In this document: in pieces, positions 45,844-58,311 of the stretch
How positions within the stretch are numbered: the stretch's first letter is position 1
Layout: each line of letters starts with the position of its first letter
The notes under the pieces: model-generated
What the model was told of the DNA's origin: nothing
The model's input: the letters and a program-made list of their open reading frames with translations, nothing else
The model's database searches: none
Source: Hyaloscypha bicolor E
Lineage: Eukaryota > Ascomycota > Leotiomycetes > Helotiales > Hyaloscyphaceae
Direction of reading: 5' to 3'
DNA: 64,000 nt
NCBI RefSeq assembly: GCF_002865645.1
Contig: NW_020194620.1
Location: 2,053,353-2,117,352, forward strand
Program-made: the position numbers and the translations under genes

Positions 45844-48800
45844 TAATTTAAAGCTTACCTATTTCTTAATCCTATAGAAAATTTAAATAATACTTACCTA
45901 ATTAGTTTTTAATAAGTATAGATATAATATACCATAGCTACTCCCGAACCAGTTAACTAATATTAGAATAAAAGAAAGCCCTAGAATAACTAGGCAAGAA
46001 AGCCCTGGATTAGCCAGGCAAGCGAATAGGCTAGTAACCTTACTACTAAATAAAGATCTATAAGAAAGCAAGTCCCGGAATAACTAGGCAAGTCAGAAGA
46101 AGCTATAGTACAAGATACTACTAATATATTACTAGAAGATAGACTAGAGTCTCTTATTAAGTCTCCTAAGAAATCCGAGTATCCCGTTAATATTTATAGT
46201 AAAAGAAATACTTTTTTCTAGAGAATAAAGGAAAAAGAGAGACCTGCCTTATTAAAGGCAAAGTTCCAAGAATTACTTTGAAATCCAGAGGCTTTATATA
46301 AAGAGATTATTAAGCTAATTCTAAAAACATATAATATTCTTACTTATAGCGAGAATTATCGGGATTAGCTAAGAGAAACCAAGCAAGCCCTATAAAAAAA
46401 CAAAGCTATTATTAAGAAACTTATTATATAGCCTGCCGGGATAACCGGTTCTCCTATTTTAGAAGGTAAATACTTAGTTAAACTCCCTAATTCTCTCATT
46501 TTCGAAAATATAATTAAGAATAGTATTACCTTTAATAATTAGTTAGTTTAGATTAAAAATAAGCTTTATAATAACTCTAATACCTATTAGATAGAAGATC
46601 TCAAGATTATTTATATATCCGGTTATATAAGTAGCTATATCCTTATACTAATTTCTTCCTACCTAAACCAGGATAATTAATATATATATAAGACTATTAG
46701 GGAACTATATACCTATCTAAAGAAGCTATATAGTAACCTAAATAAGGAGTATAATACTTGGCAAGTATTTAAGAAGCTATTTATAAAAAAGAACTAGACT
46801 TTTTAGGAGTTCTATACCTTATTCCTGAGATATATAGCAAATAGAAATATTAATCTATAGGACCTTAAAAATAACCTAAATAATAAGCTTACCTAAAAGC
46901 TCTAAGAGGCTATAGCTATATACTATAATAACCTAGCTATTTATATTACGGAGTTCGCATAATATTATATTATAAATAACTAGCAGATCCGAGCTTGCTA
47001 TAAAAAGAAAAAATAGATATCTAAGAAAGCTAATAAAGGTATAAATAAGCCAAGTCCAGGAGGCGCCCCTTGTATAAAGCCCGCTCCCAAGATCCTAATA
47101 ATAAATAAGCCTATTACCCCAAAGCCCGGATCCTTAGATCTCAAGTACTATAACTATAATAGATTTAGTTATATGTCTAGAAACTATCTAGAGCCTAAGA
47201 TAAAATATATAAAGCAAGTTTTAGTAACTAAGCTAGTAGTACTTACTATAAGTAAGTTATTTAAGAATATAAAATAGGGAAATAAGAATCCCTAAAGGAA
47301 GTCTTTTCTTTAGGGCCATATTATATAAATATAATAAAAGTTAATTTGAGCTAGTTACTAGGAAATAAAGCATTTATACTCTCTTATATAGTTAGTAATA
47401 ATAAATTAGGTATTAAGACTTTTTCTCTTATTAATACTAGAGTAAATAGATATACTTTTATTAATTTCAAGTTTATAAGAATAATTAAATAATTTCTAGA
47501 TATTAAGCTTACTTAATTAGTATTACCCTATAATATAAGGAGATTTAATAATAAGCAGGCCGCGCCTATTACTTATTATATTAAGCTTATATTCTTAATT
47601 AATAGACAGAAAGTTCTAGTACTTATACTAGTTATAGGGCTAGGTAAATATAATATAATTTTGGGATAATAGTAATTTATAAGTACTAGTATTCTAATTA
47701 ATTACAAGAATAAAAGATTAATTTAGTTAGATAATTAGCCTAGAAAAAAGGGTTAGGATAAGGTCCTAATTACTATATATAAGAACTTGAAACCTGGGAA
47801 AAGTAACTAGTACTAAGAAAATATAAATAAAAGAAATAAAGCCATAGCTATAGATAAGTTCTAGAAATCTTAGCTTATAAAGAGAAAACCTTTTTATTCT
47901 TTTCCTAACCCGGGCTCAGAAAGCTATATATAGTAAAAGAATTAAGCTTAATACTATAGAGAAATATAAGTAGCCTTAGGAAATATAGAAGTTTCTCCTA
48001 AGCTAGAAATAGGGATATTAAAACCATATTATCTAAAGAAAAGCCATAAGATCTAGTTAAAGCCCTCGGTTAATATTATAGGTATCTCGCCGGCCGCTTT
48101 CTAGATAAATCTATAGAAGAAAAAGAATTTTTTCTTTATAATATCGTTTTTCGAAATTAATAAAAAGCTAGAATTATAGCAAGAGAATAAGTTTATTCCG
48201 GGCAAGTAATAGCCAGGGGAAATAAAGCTATAATAGCTAGTAAGAGTCTTACTAGAGAAATTCAAGGATTTTATAGATATTTTCTTAAAGAAAATATTAA
48301 ATATCTTATTTCTATATTAATTATATAATTACAAGATTTAGATTAATAATCCCGAAAGCCTAGAGAGCCTAAGGTATTTCCCGCTCTATTAATAGTTAAT
48401 TTATAAGCTATAGGAAATCAAATACTTCCTTAAAAAGAATTTCTAATAGGGCTTTATTAAGCCAAGCTAGTTTCTTTTCATATTCCCGATTCTTTTTATA
48501 AAAAAGGCTAATAGAGCTCTCTAATTCTATATTAATTATTATAAGCTAAATAACTTAATATAAAAGAATTATTATTTTCTTTTTCTTATTTACGAGACTC
48601 TTATATAGCTAGCTCAAGCCAAGGTCTATATAAAGCTAGATATTTAGTAAGTGTTTTATTAGATCTAAATAAATCCAGAATTAGAAAAACTTATAATATT
48701 TCATATAAGATATAAGGCTTATAAGTACAAGGTTCTTTAGAAAGGCCTAACTAATAGCCCTATTATATATTAGAAATATATAAATAATATTTTCTTTAAT

Positions 48801-51451
48801 TACCTTAATATCTTTTATATAGCTTACTTAGATAATATCCTAATTTACTTAGATAATTCCCTAAAGCATAAAAACTATATATAAAAGATTCTTTAGTAAT
48901 TGCGGGATATTAGCCTCTAAGTAAATATTAAGAAATTAGAGTTTAAGGTTATTTATATAAAGTATCTAGGCTTTATTATCTTTACTAGAGGTATTAAAGT
49001 AAATCTAGATAAGATAGTAGTTATTAAGAACTAGTAACTATTAAAGATAGTTAAAGAAATATAAGGCTTTCTGAGTTTTTATAACTTTTATTAATACTTT
49101 ATTACGAAATATAGCTATATAGCAAAGCCCCTAATAACTCTAATATATAAGAGAGTTCTATTTAAGTAAATAGATTAGTATTAAGAAGGTTTTACTAAGC
49201 TAAAGTAAGTTATACTCTCGGTACTAATTCTATATTATTATAACCCGAACCTTTTTACTATAATTAAGACAAATATATTAAATAAAATTATAGCTAGTAT
49301 TTTCTTATAATAAAACCTCTAGATAAAACTCTAGTATCCAATAGTATTCTTCTCTAAGACTATATAGTTAGTAGAGCTAAATTATAATATCTATAATAAA
49401 GAAATACTTATTATTATTCTCTCTTTAACTAAATAATAAGTAGAGCTAGAAGGCCTATAAGAGGTACCCTTTATAATTTACTTAGACTACTAAGCCCTCA
49501 AGTATTTTATAACTATAAAGAAGCTCTTAGTAAGATAAGCTTACTAGATAAAGTATCTTTCCTACTACTATTTTAAGCTTATATATTAGGCAAGTAAGTC
49601 AAATAAATAAGCAAATACCCTAAATAGGAAATACGAGAATATAATTACCTAGAATAAGATAATAGTAGCCTACTAAACCCAAATTCTCCTCTTATAATAA
49701 AAGATTAATAATAATATTATACGGGATTTCTAGTTAGCCCTAATTAAGGCCTTTATAAGCCTGGCTCAGGAAAAAACCTAGTATAATAGTATTTAGCTAG
49801 TAAATAAGCTATTAAGCGAGAACCGAGAGTTACCGGAGCTAGAAAAGCTACGGGATAAGGCAAGAAATAAGAAGAAAGGCACTTGGATACTATAAGATAG
49901 CCTCTTCTTATAATATAGCAAACTATTTATATCTAATAATATAATAATACCCGAGATACTCTTATATATTACTCTTATTTAGGAGGCATATATATAGCCC
50001 CTAATAAGATATCCAGGATAAGCCAAGCTTTAATAGCTTCTTTAGGCCCGCTATTACTAGCTAGGCCAAGGTATAAATATTAATTAGTATAGGAATAACT
50101 ACTATACCTACTAATAATCTCACGTTCCTAGAGACAAGAAGCCAGGGCTCTTATATCTATTACTAGTTCCTAACTACCCCTAGTAATATATATTAGTGAA
50201 TTTTAAGAAATGCCCAGAAAATAGAAATAAGTATAATATAATAGTAATCTTTATTAATTACCTAAATAAGCGCCTTATTATAATTCCTGTCCGAGATATA
50301 GTAATAGCTAAAGAGTTAGTATTCCTATTTCTTACTTATATAGTTTACTAAATTAGTATCCTAGAGACTATAGTATCTAATTAAGGCCCCTAGTTTATAT
50401 TAGATTTCTGGAGCGAGTTCTATAAATATATTAATATAAAGCTTAAGTTATTAATTACTAACTATTTCTAAACTAATAGCTAGATAGAGATTATTAACTA
50501 GTATTTTAATTAATAGCTATATTTCTATATAAATTACTACTAGGATAATTAGGATAAATAAGTAATAATAATTAATTATTAGCAGGCAGCTCTAGTTTAC
50601 GAGACTATAGGCTAATTCCTATTTCTTATAAAGAAGGGCTATGAACTACGAATATTATTTAACTAGAAAACCCAAGTATAATTAGGTATCCTAAAGAAAA
50701 AGCTAAATAAATAAGAAGTAAAGGCCCTAGTAATACGGCTTTACGAATTATAGCAAAAGATATAGGAAAACATAATATAAGTACAAGAATACTATATTAC
50801 TTAAGCTAATAAGTACTACTAACTAGTAAACTTTAAAGTAAGAGATAAGATATAAATTACTACTAAGTACTAGAAAAATAATTATCCGAGCCGCAAGCTA
50901 GCTCACTAAATAGAAGAACTATATGAAATCCTGAAATAAGTAGAATATTTCTTTAGGCTCAAGCTTCCGGAATTAATAAGAATATATCTGGTATTTTATA
51001 TAGAGAAGTTATATAAAGACCCAGGTAACTTCCTTCCCGGACAAGCAAATCCGGAGCCTCTACTATTAGAACTATAAGACAGGGAAACGAAATATAAAAT
51101 TCAAGAGATATAAGTAATAAAACTACTTTATAGGAAGCTAAAGTACCAAGTCTAATAAAAAGAATAGGACCCAGATCCGAAGTAATATCCCGCTTCCTTA
51201 TTAAGTAATAGCGCCCTAGCTCTTTAGAGCTTTCATAATAAGAACCCCGAATAGCCAGGATTGCCCCAGAATCTCTCCTATTAGTTAGACTATACCAAGA
51301 ATAATATATTACCGGAACCATATAATATAGACGGAAATTCTTTAAAGTTACGTATAAAAGGCCCTGGCCTTTAATATATAACCTGTAACTTGGAAATTTA
51401 ATAGGGACTTTCGAAGCTCAGGGACAAGCTTACTTTGAGGGAAGAGAGTAA
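45844..51451 (+). mobile_element. Gypsy G2 complete copy, internal region
   Basis: A full chromovirus-like order on the plus strand. Gag ends in a CCHC knuckle at 47146-47187, now reading Y-X2-Y-X4-Y-X4-Y around NRFS/MSRN, every Cys/His codon having mutated to Tyr. Protease is near 47430 (LINTRVN). RT spans about 48060-49130 with YLDN at 48825-48836 (second Asp now Asn), then DISLQVNIKKLEFKV and KYLGFII. RNase H is about 49230-49620 (IVFFSKTI, KYLSYYYFKLIY), integrase about 49980-50760, and a C-terminal chromodomain-like region about 51090-51300 (KYQV followed by DPDPK-Y). A purine tract (GAGGGAAGAGAG) abuts the 3' LTR. RIP is lighter here than in the neighbouring copies; Gln and Trp codons are the usual stop sites. 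Confidence 0.9.
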
Positions 51452-51711
51452 TATTACGGTTATTATAATATATAATACTAGTAGGGGTTAGACTAGAGCT
51501 AGAGAGATATCTGGTATCTAAATAAGGCATCTATAGTTACCTGATTATTACACGTAACCCCGAGCTTAAGCTAGTACGTGAGCCCGTATATAGCTCGTAA
51601 TTATTTAGATCCGAGGTTTCTTTGGGATCCTCTTCTCTCTTTAGCTTTAAATCATTAAAATAGAGATAGTCTAATTACGCCTTTCAGGCCCTAGATCTTA
51701 TACTCGTAATA
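51452..51711 (+). repeat. Gypsy G2 complete copy, 3' LTR (260 bp)
   Basis: Same length as the 5' LTR and differing mostly by C/T and G/A changes. It is preceded by the polypurine tract and followed by the TTTAT duplication. Confidence 0.92.
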
Positions 51712-51716
51712 TTTAT

Positions 51717-52831
51717 AATAGCTAAGAAAAAATATTTATTATAAGATAAGTAAATAGATTATCTTATAGATTCGTTAATTATAAAATTAGTTAAAAAGCA
51801 AAATATAGGGAAATACTTTAAAAGCTTTACTATTATAGCTAAAGTAATAGAAATATTTATAATTATATTATTTAATAAAACTAAAAACTTTTTAGTTCCC
51901 CGAGTTTTTAAATTAGATAATTATAAATATCTAATTCCCTATATATAAATATATATAGCTACTAAAAGAGCTATAATACTAGCTCCTCTATCTAAATTTC
52001 TTCTAGATATTATTTAGGTAGCTTAGAGAAATAATTCTTAATATTAGAATATTATAAAATAAAGGCTTAATAAAAAAAATATTAAGGAAAAAGAAATCTA
52101 GAAAAATAATTCGGGCTTACTTAAGTATTATTTAAGAATTATTATATCTAATAATTCTACTTTATATTAAGAAATTATAAAGCTTTATTATAATAACCTA
52201 ATAGCTAGATACTATAAAGTAAAGAAAACTCTCGAGCTTTTTAGAAAGTTCTAGTATTAGGAAAATATAAAAAAAAAGATTTATAATTATTATTAAAAAT
52301 ATAATATTTACCAGAAAGTTAAAATAAAGAGATATTTGCTATATAGTTTACTTAGTAATTTATTATAGCCTAAAAGATTCTGAAATAAGATTTCTATAAA
52401 TTTTATTATAGGTTTATTATTATATAAGAACCTAATAAAAAGTCCCGATTTTAATATAATTCTTATAATTATTAACTAGTACTTTAAAATAGTAAGATAT
52501 ATTATATATTATAAGACTATTAATTCTTTAGAGCTTACTAAGATTATATAGAAATATATTTTCTTAATCTTTAGCTTTTCTAATAAAATTATTTCTAATT
52601 AAGAAATAGTATTTACTAGCTAGTTCTAGTTTACTTTCTGCTTTTATTTAATATATAAATAGTATTTAAATATAGCTTATTATTCTTAAATAAATAATTA
52701 AATAGAAAAATAGAACTAGGCCCTAAAATATTATCTGAAATATTATTATAATACCTAAAAGAATAACTAGTTTAAAAAGTTATCTTTTACGGAATTTATA
52801 TATAATAATTTAAAATATTATGTTTTATAAA
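51717..52831 (+). mobile_element. Gypsy G1 copy B, internal part 2 (integrase)
   Basis: Resumes G1-B after the G2 insertion, aligning with 33790-34915 of copy A. The integrase core begins near 52410. It is split at ATAAA (52827-52831) by a solo Copia LTR; copy A carries the unoccupied site (TTTTATAAAATATAT near 34907). Confidence 0.87.
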
Positions 52832-53159
52832 TATTAGTTTACTAGTAATATATAGTATTATTATATAAGTCATAAAATACTATTTATATATAGTTAATAA
52901 AGTTATTATTATTTAGAAATAGGAATTATAGTATTATAATATTAATATATAATTCCTAAATTTACTAAGCCTAAAGAAATCTAGTCTACTAATTAAGTTA
53001 CTAATAGAATACGAGATTATATAATTATATCTCATATCTTATATTCTATTATTTATATTTTATTACTTATATTTCATTACTTATATCCTATTACTTATAT
53101 TTCATATCCCGTATCTCGTAATTATATATATAACTCCTAAAGAAATAACTATACTAATA
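52832..53159 (-). repeat. Solo Copia LTR inside G1-B integrase (328 bp)
   Basis: The reverse complement of the Copia LTR family: it starts TATTAGTTTACTAG and ends ACTATACTAATA. The duplication ATAAA is at 52827-52831 and 53160-53164. The internal array is present in reverse (ATTACTTATATCCT-type 14-mers). No Copia internal sequence accompanies it, so it arose by LTR-LTR recombination. Confidence 0.93.
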
Positions 53160-53164
53160 ATAAA

Positions 53165-55570
53165 ATATATCTTTTTATATATATTATAAATATTATTTTT
53201 AATTTCTATAAAATCTTAAGAATAGAATTATAGGAAAAATACTAGTTATATATAAAAGACTAGAAACTTTTAAAATAAAACAGAAAAAGCTTAAGAATTT
53301 ATAGTATTATATATAAAATAACCGGAAAACCTATTATAATAAGTACTAGTTAGCTAAATATTATTTTAAAAAAGCCTAGATAATATTATTAATAAGAAAT
53401 ATTAAACTTAAAATAGGAAAGCTTAAGCTAAAATTTATAAATCTATTTAGGATTCTTAAATATATTAGTAATTTAATATATAAGTTAAAACTACTAAATA
53501 TATATAATTATTTATATTTAATTTTTTATATTTTCCTTTTTAAAAAATATATAATAAAAAAGAATTAGAAGCTATACTTATATTTTTCTAAAGAATTTCC
53601 GGAATTAGTAAATAATAATAAAAAATAAAAATAGAAAATAGAAATTATTATTAATTATTAATAAGATAATAGAAATAAGAAATAATAATATTTAATTAAA
53701 TAGAAAGCCTGGCCTAAAGATTATAATATTTAGTTACTTGCTTTTTCTAATCTTAAAAATTCTAAGAAATTTCTAAAATTATATAACTAAAATTATAATT
53801 TAAATTCCGAAATTATTTTTTAATAATTTCTTAAGATTAAAAAGAATTCTAAATTACTAAGAAAAAGGCTATTTAAAAGAAAAAAAAACCTAAATAATTA
53901 AGAAAAGGCCTAGAATAGTAATAGAAATATTTTTTTCCTAGATTTTTTTTATTTATAAAGGTTTTCTAGAATTTTATTAAGGCTTATAAAAATTATATTT
54001 AAATTATTAGAAAAAGATTTAGAATTAAGAAAAGTTTATTATAGATAAACTAGCTATAGATATCTTAAATAAATAAATTCTAATTCTTATAAATTCCTAA
54101 TTCCTAAAATAAAAATACTAAATACTAGCCTTATTTAGAACTTAGTAAAGAATTAGCTAATACTTTCCGGAATTTGCTTATTTTTTAATAAAATATAGTT
54201 ATATTATAATAATATTAGTATTAAAGATATTAAGAAAAGTAAATAAAGAACTTATAATAGTTATATATATCTTATAAAATATCTGAATTTCTAAAGTTAA
54301 GTCCTAAATAATTATAAGTATTATATTATTAGTATTTAAAATATTAGTAATAAACTATTTAGTAATCTTAATAATAAGCTTAGTAATAAGATTAATATCT
54401 TAAAAGTAAATATTATAGTATTTCTTTAAGAAATTAGTAAGTACCTAAATATATTAGAAAAAACTTATTTTTGAGATATTAACTTAAGTAATATTATTAT
54501 TTACTTTATTAAAATAAAAAAAAGAATTCCGAAGCTTATTAGTATTTTTCTAATTTTTAAAAACCTAATTAATAGTATTATTCTTATTAGTATAATACTA
54601 TTTAGAATATATTTTAAGAAATTCCTTAAAGATTATAATAGTATTTTTCTAGAATTAGTAAATCTCTAATAAGTAATAAGAAATCTGAAATTATATTAGC
54701 TTTAATAAATATTAAAGCTAAAGAACTTACTAATATATAAAATTTAGAACTCTTATTATAATAGTTATAATTCTTTTTACTAGATATTATAATATATAAA
54801 ATAAAGAAATTCATAAATAAATACTTGAAATATTTTAAGTATTTATTAGTAATAAGAAAAGAAATTATAAGATTACTTTTATACTTATTATTATATAAGT
54901 AGATAATAAAGCTAGAAGAAAATATTATAGAATTAATTAAAAATAATTAAAGAAGGCTTAGAAAAAAATAAAAGAAAAGGCTAGAAAATAATAATAGAAA
55001 AAGTTATTATATATATAATTATTAGAAAAAATAAAAGTATATAGTAATATAAAGAAATTCTTTTATAGAAATAAAGAACTATCTGAATTAATTACTAGTT
55101 TTCATACTAGTCCTAATTAGAAACTAGTATAACTAATTAATATATATTTCTAGGAGCCTATAAATAATCTTTAGAACCTTAGAAATATTTATATAAGTTT
55201 CTTATATAAATATTTATTAAATTCTTTCTATATAACTATTTAGATTATTCTAATATAAGATCTAATAGGTAATATTAATTTTATAGAATAGTACTTTAAT
55301 ACTTTAGATTAAGCTAATTAGAATACTTAGATTCTAAATAAAATCATAATTACTAGCTAGCTCTTATATCTGAAATATAATTATTTTTCTTTCTTGCTTA
55401 TTTAACTCTAATCTAATTAGATAATTTTTATATTTATTATCCAGATTATATTAGTAAAACCACTTCCTAAGATATTAGAAATTTGCCTTAATTAAATAAT
55501 TAATTAATTAAATATTTACTAAAATAAATTAATAGATCTTAGGGACAAGATTCTAGAAAAGAAATATAGT
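53165..55570 (+). mobile_element. Gypsy G1 copy B, internal part 3 (integrase end, chromodomain, tail)
   Basis: Continues the integrase, then a chromodomain-like motif at about 53640-53770, and a long AT-rich tail to the 3' LTR. The tail (about 54000-55570) has no domain I recognise. Confidence 0.8.
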
Positions 55571-55868
55571 TATAATATATATAGGGTCGCACGTAACTTA
55601 AGGGCATATAACGAATCTCGGATATTATAGGTATTAATTAGGGAGATTAGAGGCCCTTTAATTTCATAACTAATTACTATTTATATTATAAGTATTAGGC
55701 TTATAAATTACTAATTATATATATATTATTGGGGCCTCCTATTTAGAAAAGGCTTCCCTGAACCTTATAGGAGAAATAGAGATTAGTTCTATACTGAATT
55801 TAATATTATAGTTTTATAACTAACTAATTTATTTTATTATCTTATTACCTACTAATAAATACCTTATA
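55571..55868 (+). repeat. Gypsy G1 copy B, 3' LTR (298 bp)
   Basis: Keeps more original C/G than the other G1 LTRs (AGGGTCGCACGTAACTTAAG). It is followed by AAGTT and then by the resumed minus-strand G2 copy. Confidence 0.9.
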
Positions 55869-55873
55869 AAGTT

Positions 55874-56651
55874 CTTATATATAATAATTAGAATTTTATT
55901 CTAATTCTTTTTCTAGGCTAATTATTTAGCTAAATTAATTTTCTATTTTTATAATTAATTAAAATACTAGTATTTATAAATTATTATTATATTTATCTAG
56001 TTCTATAATTAATATAAATACTAGAACTTTCTATTTATTAATTAAGAATATAAGCTTAATATAATAAATAATAAATATAATTTATTTACTATTAAATTCT
56101 CTTATATTATAAAATAATATTAATTAAATAAACTTAATATTTAGGAATTATTTAATTATTTTTATAAACTTGAAATTAATAAAAAAATATTTATTTATTC
56201 TGGTATTAATAAAAGAAAAAGACTTAATATTTAATTTATTATTACTAATTATATAAAAGAATATAAATACTTTATTTTCTAGTAATTAGCTTAAATTAAT
56301 TTCTATTATATTAATATAATATAGCCCTAAAAAGAAAACTTTTTTTAGGAATTCTTATTTTTCTATTTTATATCCTTAAATAGTTTACTTATAGTAAATA
56401 CTATTAGCTTAATTACTAAAACTTATTTTATATACTTTATTTTAGGCTTTAGATAATTCTTTAATATATAATTAAATTTATTATAATTATAATATTTGAG
56501 ATTAGAGAATTCGAGCTTTAAAATAATAGGCTTATTTATTATTAAAGTCTTAAAAATAGGCTTTATATAAGAAATATTTTCTAAGTTTAGTTTATTTATA
56601 TTTTTATTAGTTTTCTTAAATATCTGGTTTTTCTTTTTATAATAAGCTTAA
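55874..56651 (-). mobile_element. Gypsy G2 copy, minus strand, segment 3 (protease, zinc knuckle)
   Basis: The complement aligns with about 47780-46990 of the complete G2 copy; the complement of 56445-56500 matches the CCHC knuckle region. It ends at CTTAA (56647-56651), where G1 copy C enters. The remaining gag and 5' LTR of this copy are not found in the window. Confidence 0.82.
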
Positions 56652-56949
56652 TATAATATATATAGGATTATATATAACTTAAGGGCATATAATAAATCTC
56701 GGATATTATAAATATTAATTAGAGAAATTAATAGCTCTTTAATATTATAACTAACTACTATTTATATTATAAATATTATACTTATAAATTACTAATTATA
56801 TATATATTATTAGAGTCTTCTATTTAAAGAAGGCTTCTCTAAACCTTATAAAAGAAATAAAGATTAGTTTTATACTAAATTTAATATTATAATTTTATAA
56901 TTTACTAATTTATTCTATTATCTTATTATTTACTAATAAATATCTTATA
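56652..56949 (+). repeat. Gypsy G1 copy C, 5' LTR (298 bp)
   Basis: The fourth LTR of this family in the window, in the same orientation and of the same length as the others, and more heavily RIP-mutated (AGGATTATATATAACTTAAG). Confidence 0.88.
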
Positions 56950-58311
56950 AGCTAATCTCTTTACTCTTAAAAGAAATAGTTTAATAAGTAATTATATCTC
57001 GAAATCTATAAAATATATAATTTTTTACTAAAGCTATTCCTATAAAGGAAATTAATTAGATTAATTCTAATATAAGTAATAATAAAGGCTTATTTAATAC
57101 TTTTAATAAGGCTCTTTAGGAGCTTCTAAGAGCTAGTAATAATAACGGAAATAATTCTAGTAATAATTAAGATACTGAGATTAATACTCGAATTACTATT
57201 ATCTAAGCTATAAAATAGGGCTTATATATTAAAGTTAAAATACTCTAATAAAAGCAAGAATTAGTAAATATAATTAACTAATATATTTTATAATTAGAAT
57301 AATATAAGAATATTCTCAGGAATATTTTATAATTTACTATATTTTATAGAAACTCTATTTATAAGTCTATTCTATTTTCCTTAGTAATTTCTACTAGAGA
57401 ACTTCCTGAAATAAAATTAGAACTTATTTCTTTTCTTAATATAATAAGCTATAAGAATAATTTTAATACTATTTATTAGAAGCTATTATATAATATCCTA
57501 AAAATATATTTAGACTAAAAAAAGCTTTTTAAAATCCTAATATCTAACTTATATTATAGAAAGTTCTTTAAGAAATAAAGAATATTTATATTTTTCTAGA
57601 AAATAGTTTTTAGAACCTAATCTTAAACTTATAATAAATACTTTTCTAGAATTAACTTTATTATAAATACTTTTAGAAACAAATCTTATAATACTTAAGA
57701 GGCTATAATAAAGTAAAGCCTATTATTATATAAGGTCTATTAGAAGTAATTTAAGGCCTATTTGGCTAATATATTTTAAGTACCTTAAATATATTAGTAA
57801 GATATCTTTAAGGAACTTCGAAATCTTTATTAGAAAAATAGTAAAATAGTTACTAAGTTATATACTCGAATAATTAGTCTTAAAGCTAACTAGAATTCTT
57901 GCTTTAAAAGAGACCGAATTTGAACTCTTAATATTACTTTATCTAATTATAAGACTTATTAGATACTTATATTTATTTTCTTAGGAAATAAGGTAATATT
58001 TATTTCCGAATAATTTGAGAAAGCTTAGAAAATAGAATATATTACTTATTCTAAATTAAAAAAAACAAAAATAAAGAAATCTAGTAAAAATAACTCTGCT
58101 TTTAAGAACTCTAACTTAGTAAATTCTAATTTATAAGGCTATTAAAAAAGAAAAAAGAAGTTTTAAAAATTATATAAGAAATTCTTAAATAATATTTTGG
58201 CCTCTTTAAGGCCTTAATAAAATACTAGTTTTATTTTAGATATAGTTTATTAAACTTATAAATAGAAAAAATATTTCTTAGGAAATATAAAGTATTTCAA
58301 GTATATTAAAT
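56950..58311 (+). mobile_element. Gypsy G1 copy C, gag region, interrupted
   Basis: Follows copies A and B through gag. It stops inside the putative zinc-knuckle stretch (AAGTATTTCAAGTATATT) at about 58311, where a different sequence begins. Confidence 0.82.

Noticed and set aside
50959..51321. 120-codon minus-strand frame
   Set aside because: Antisense to the G2 chromodomain-like region, whose plus-strand reading matches the family; it is open because RIP removed stops on that strand by chance.
55571..55868. This G1 LTR as a solo LTR
   Set aside because: Its AAGTT flank matches the flank of the 5' LTR at 41572, so it is the 3' LTR of copy B.
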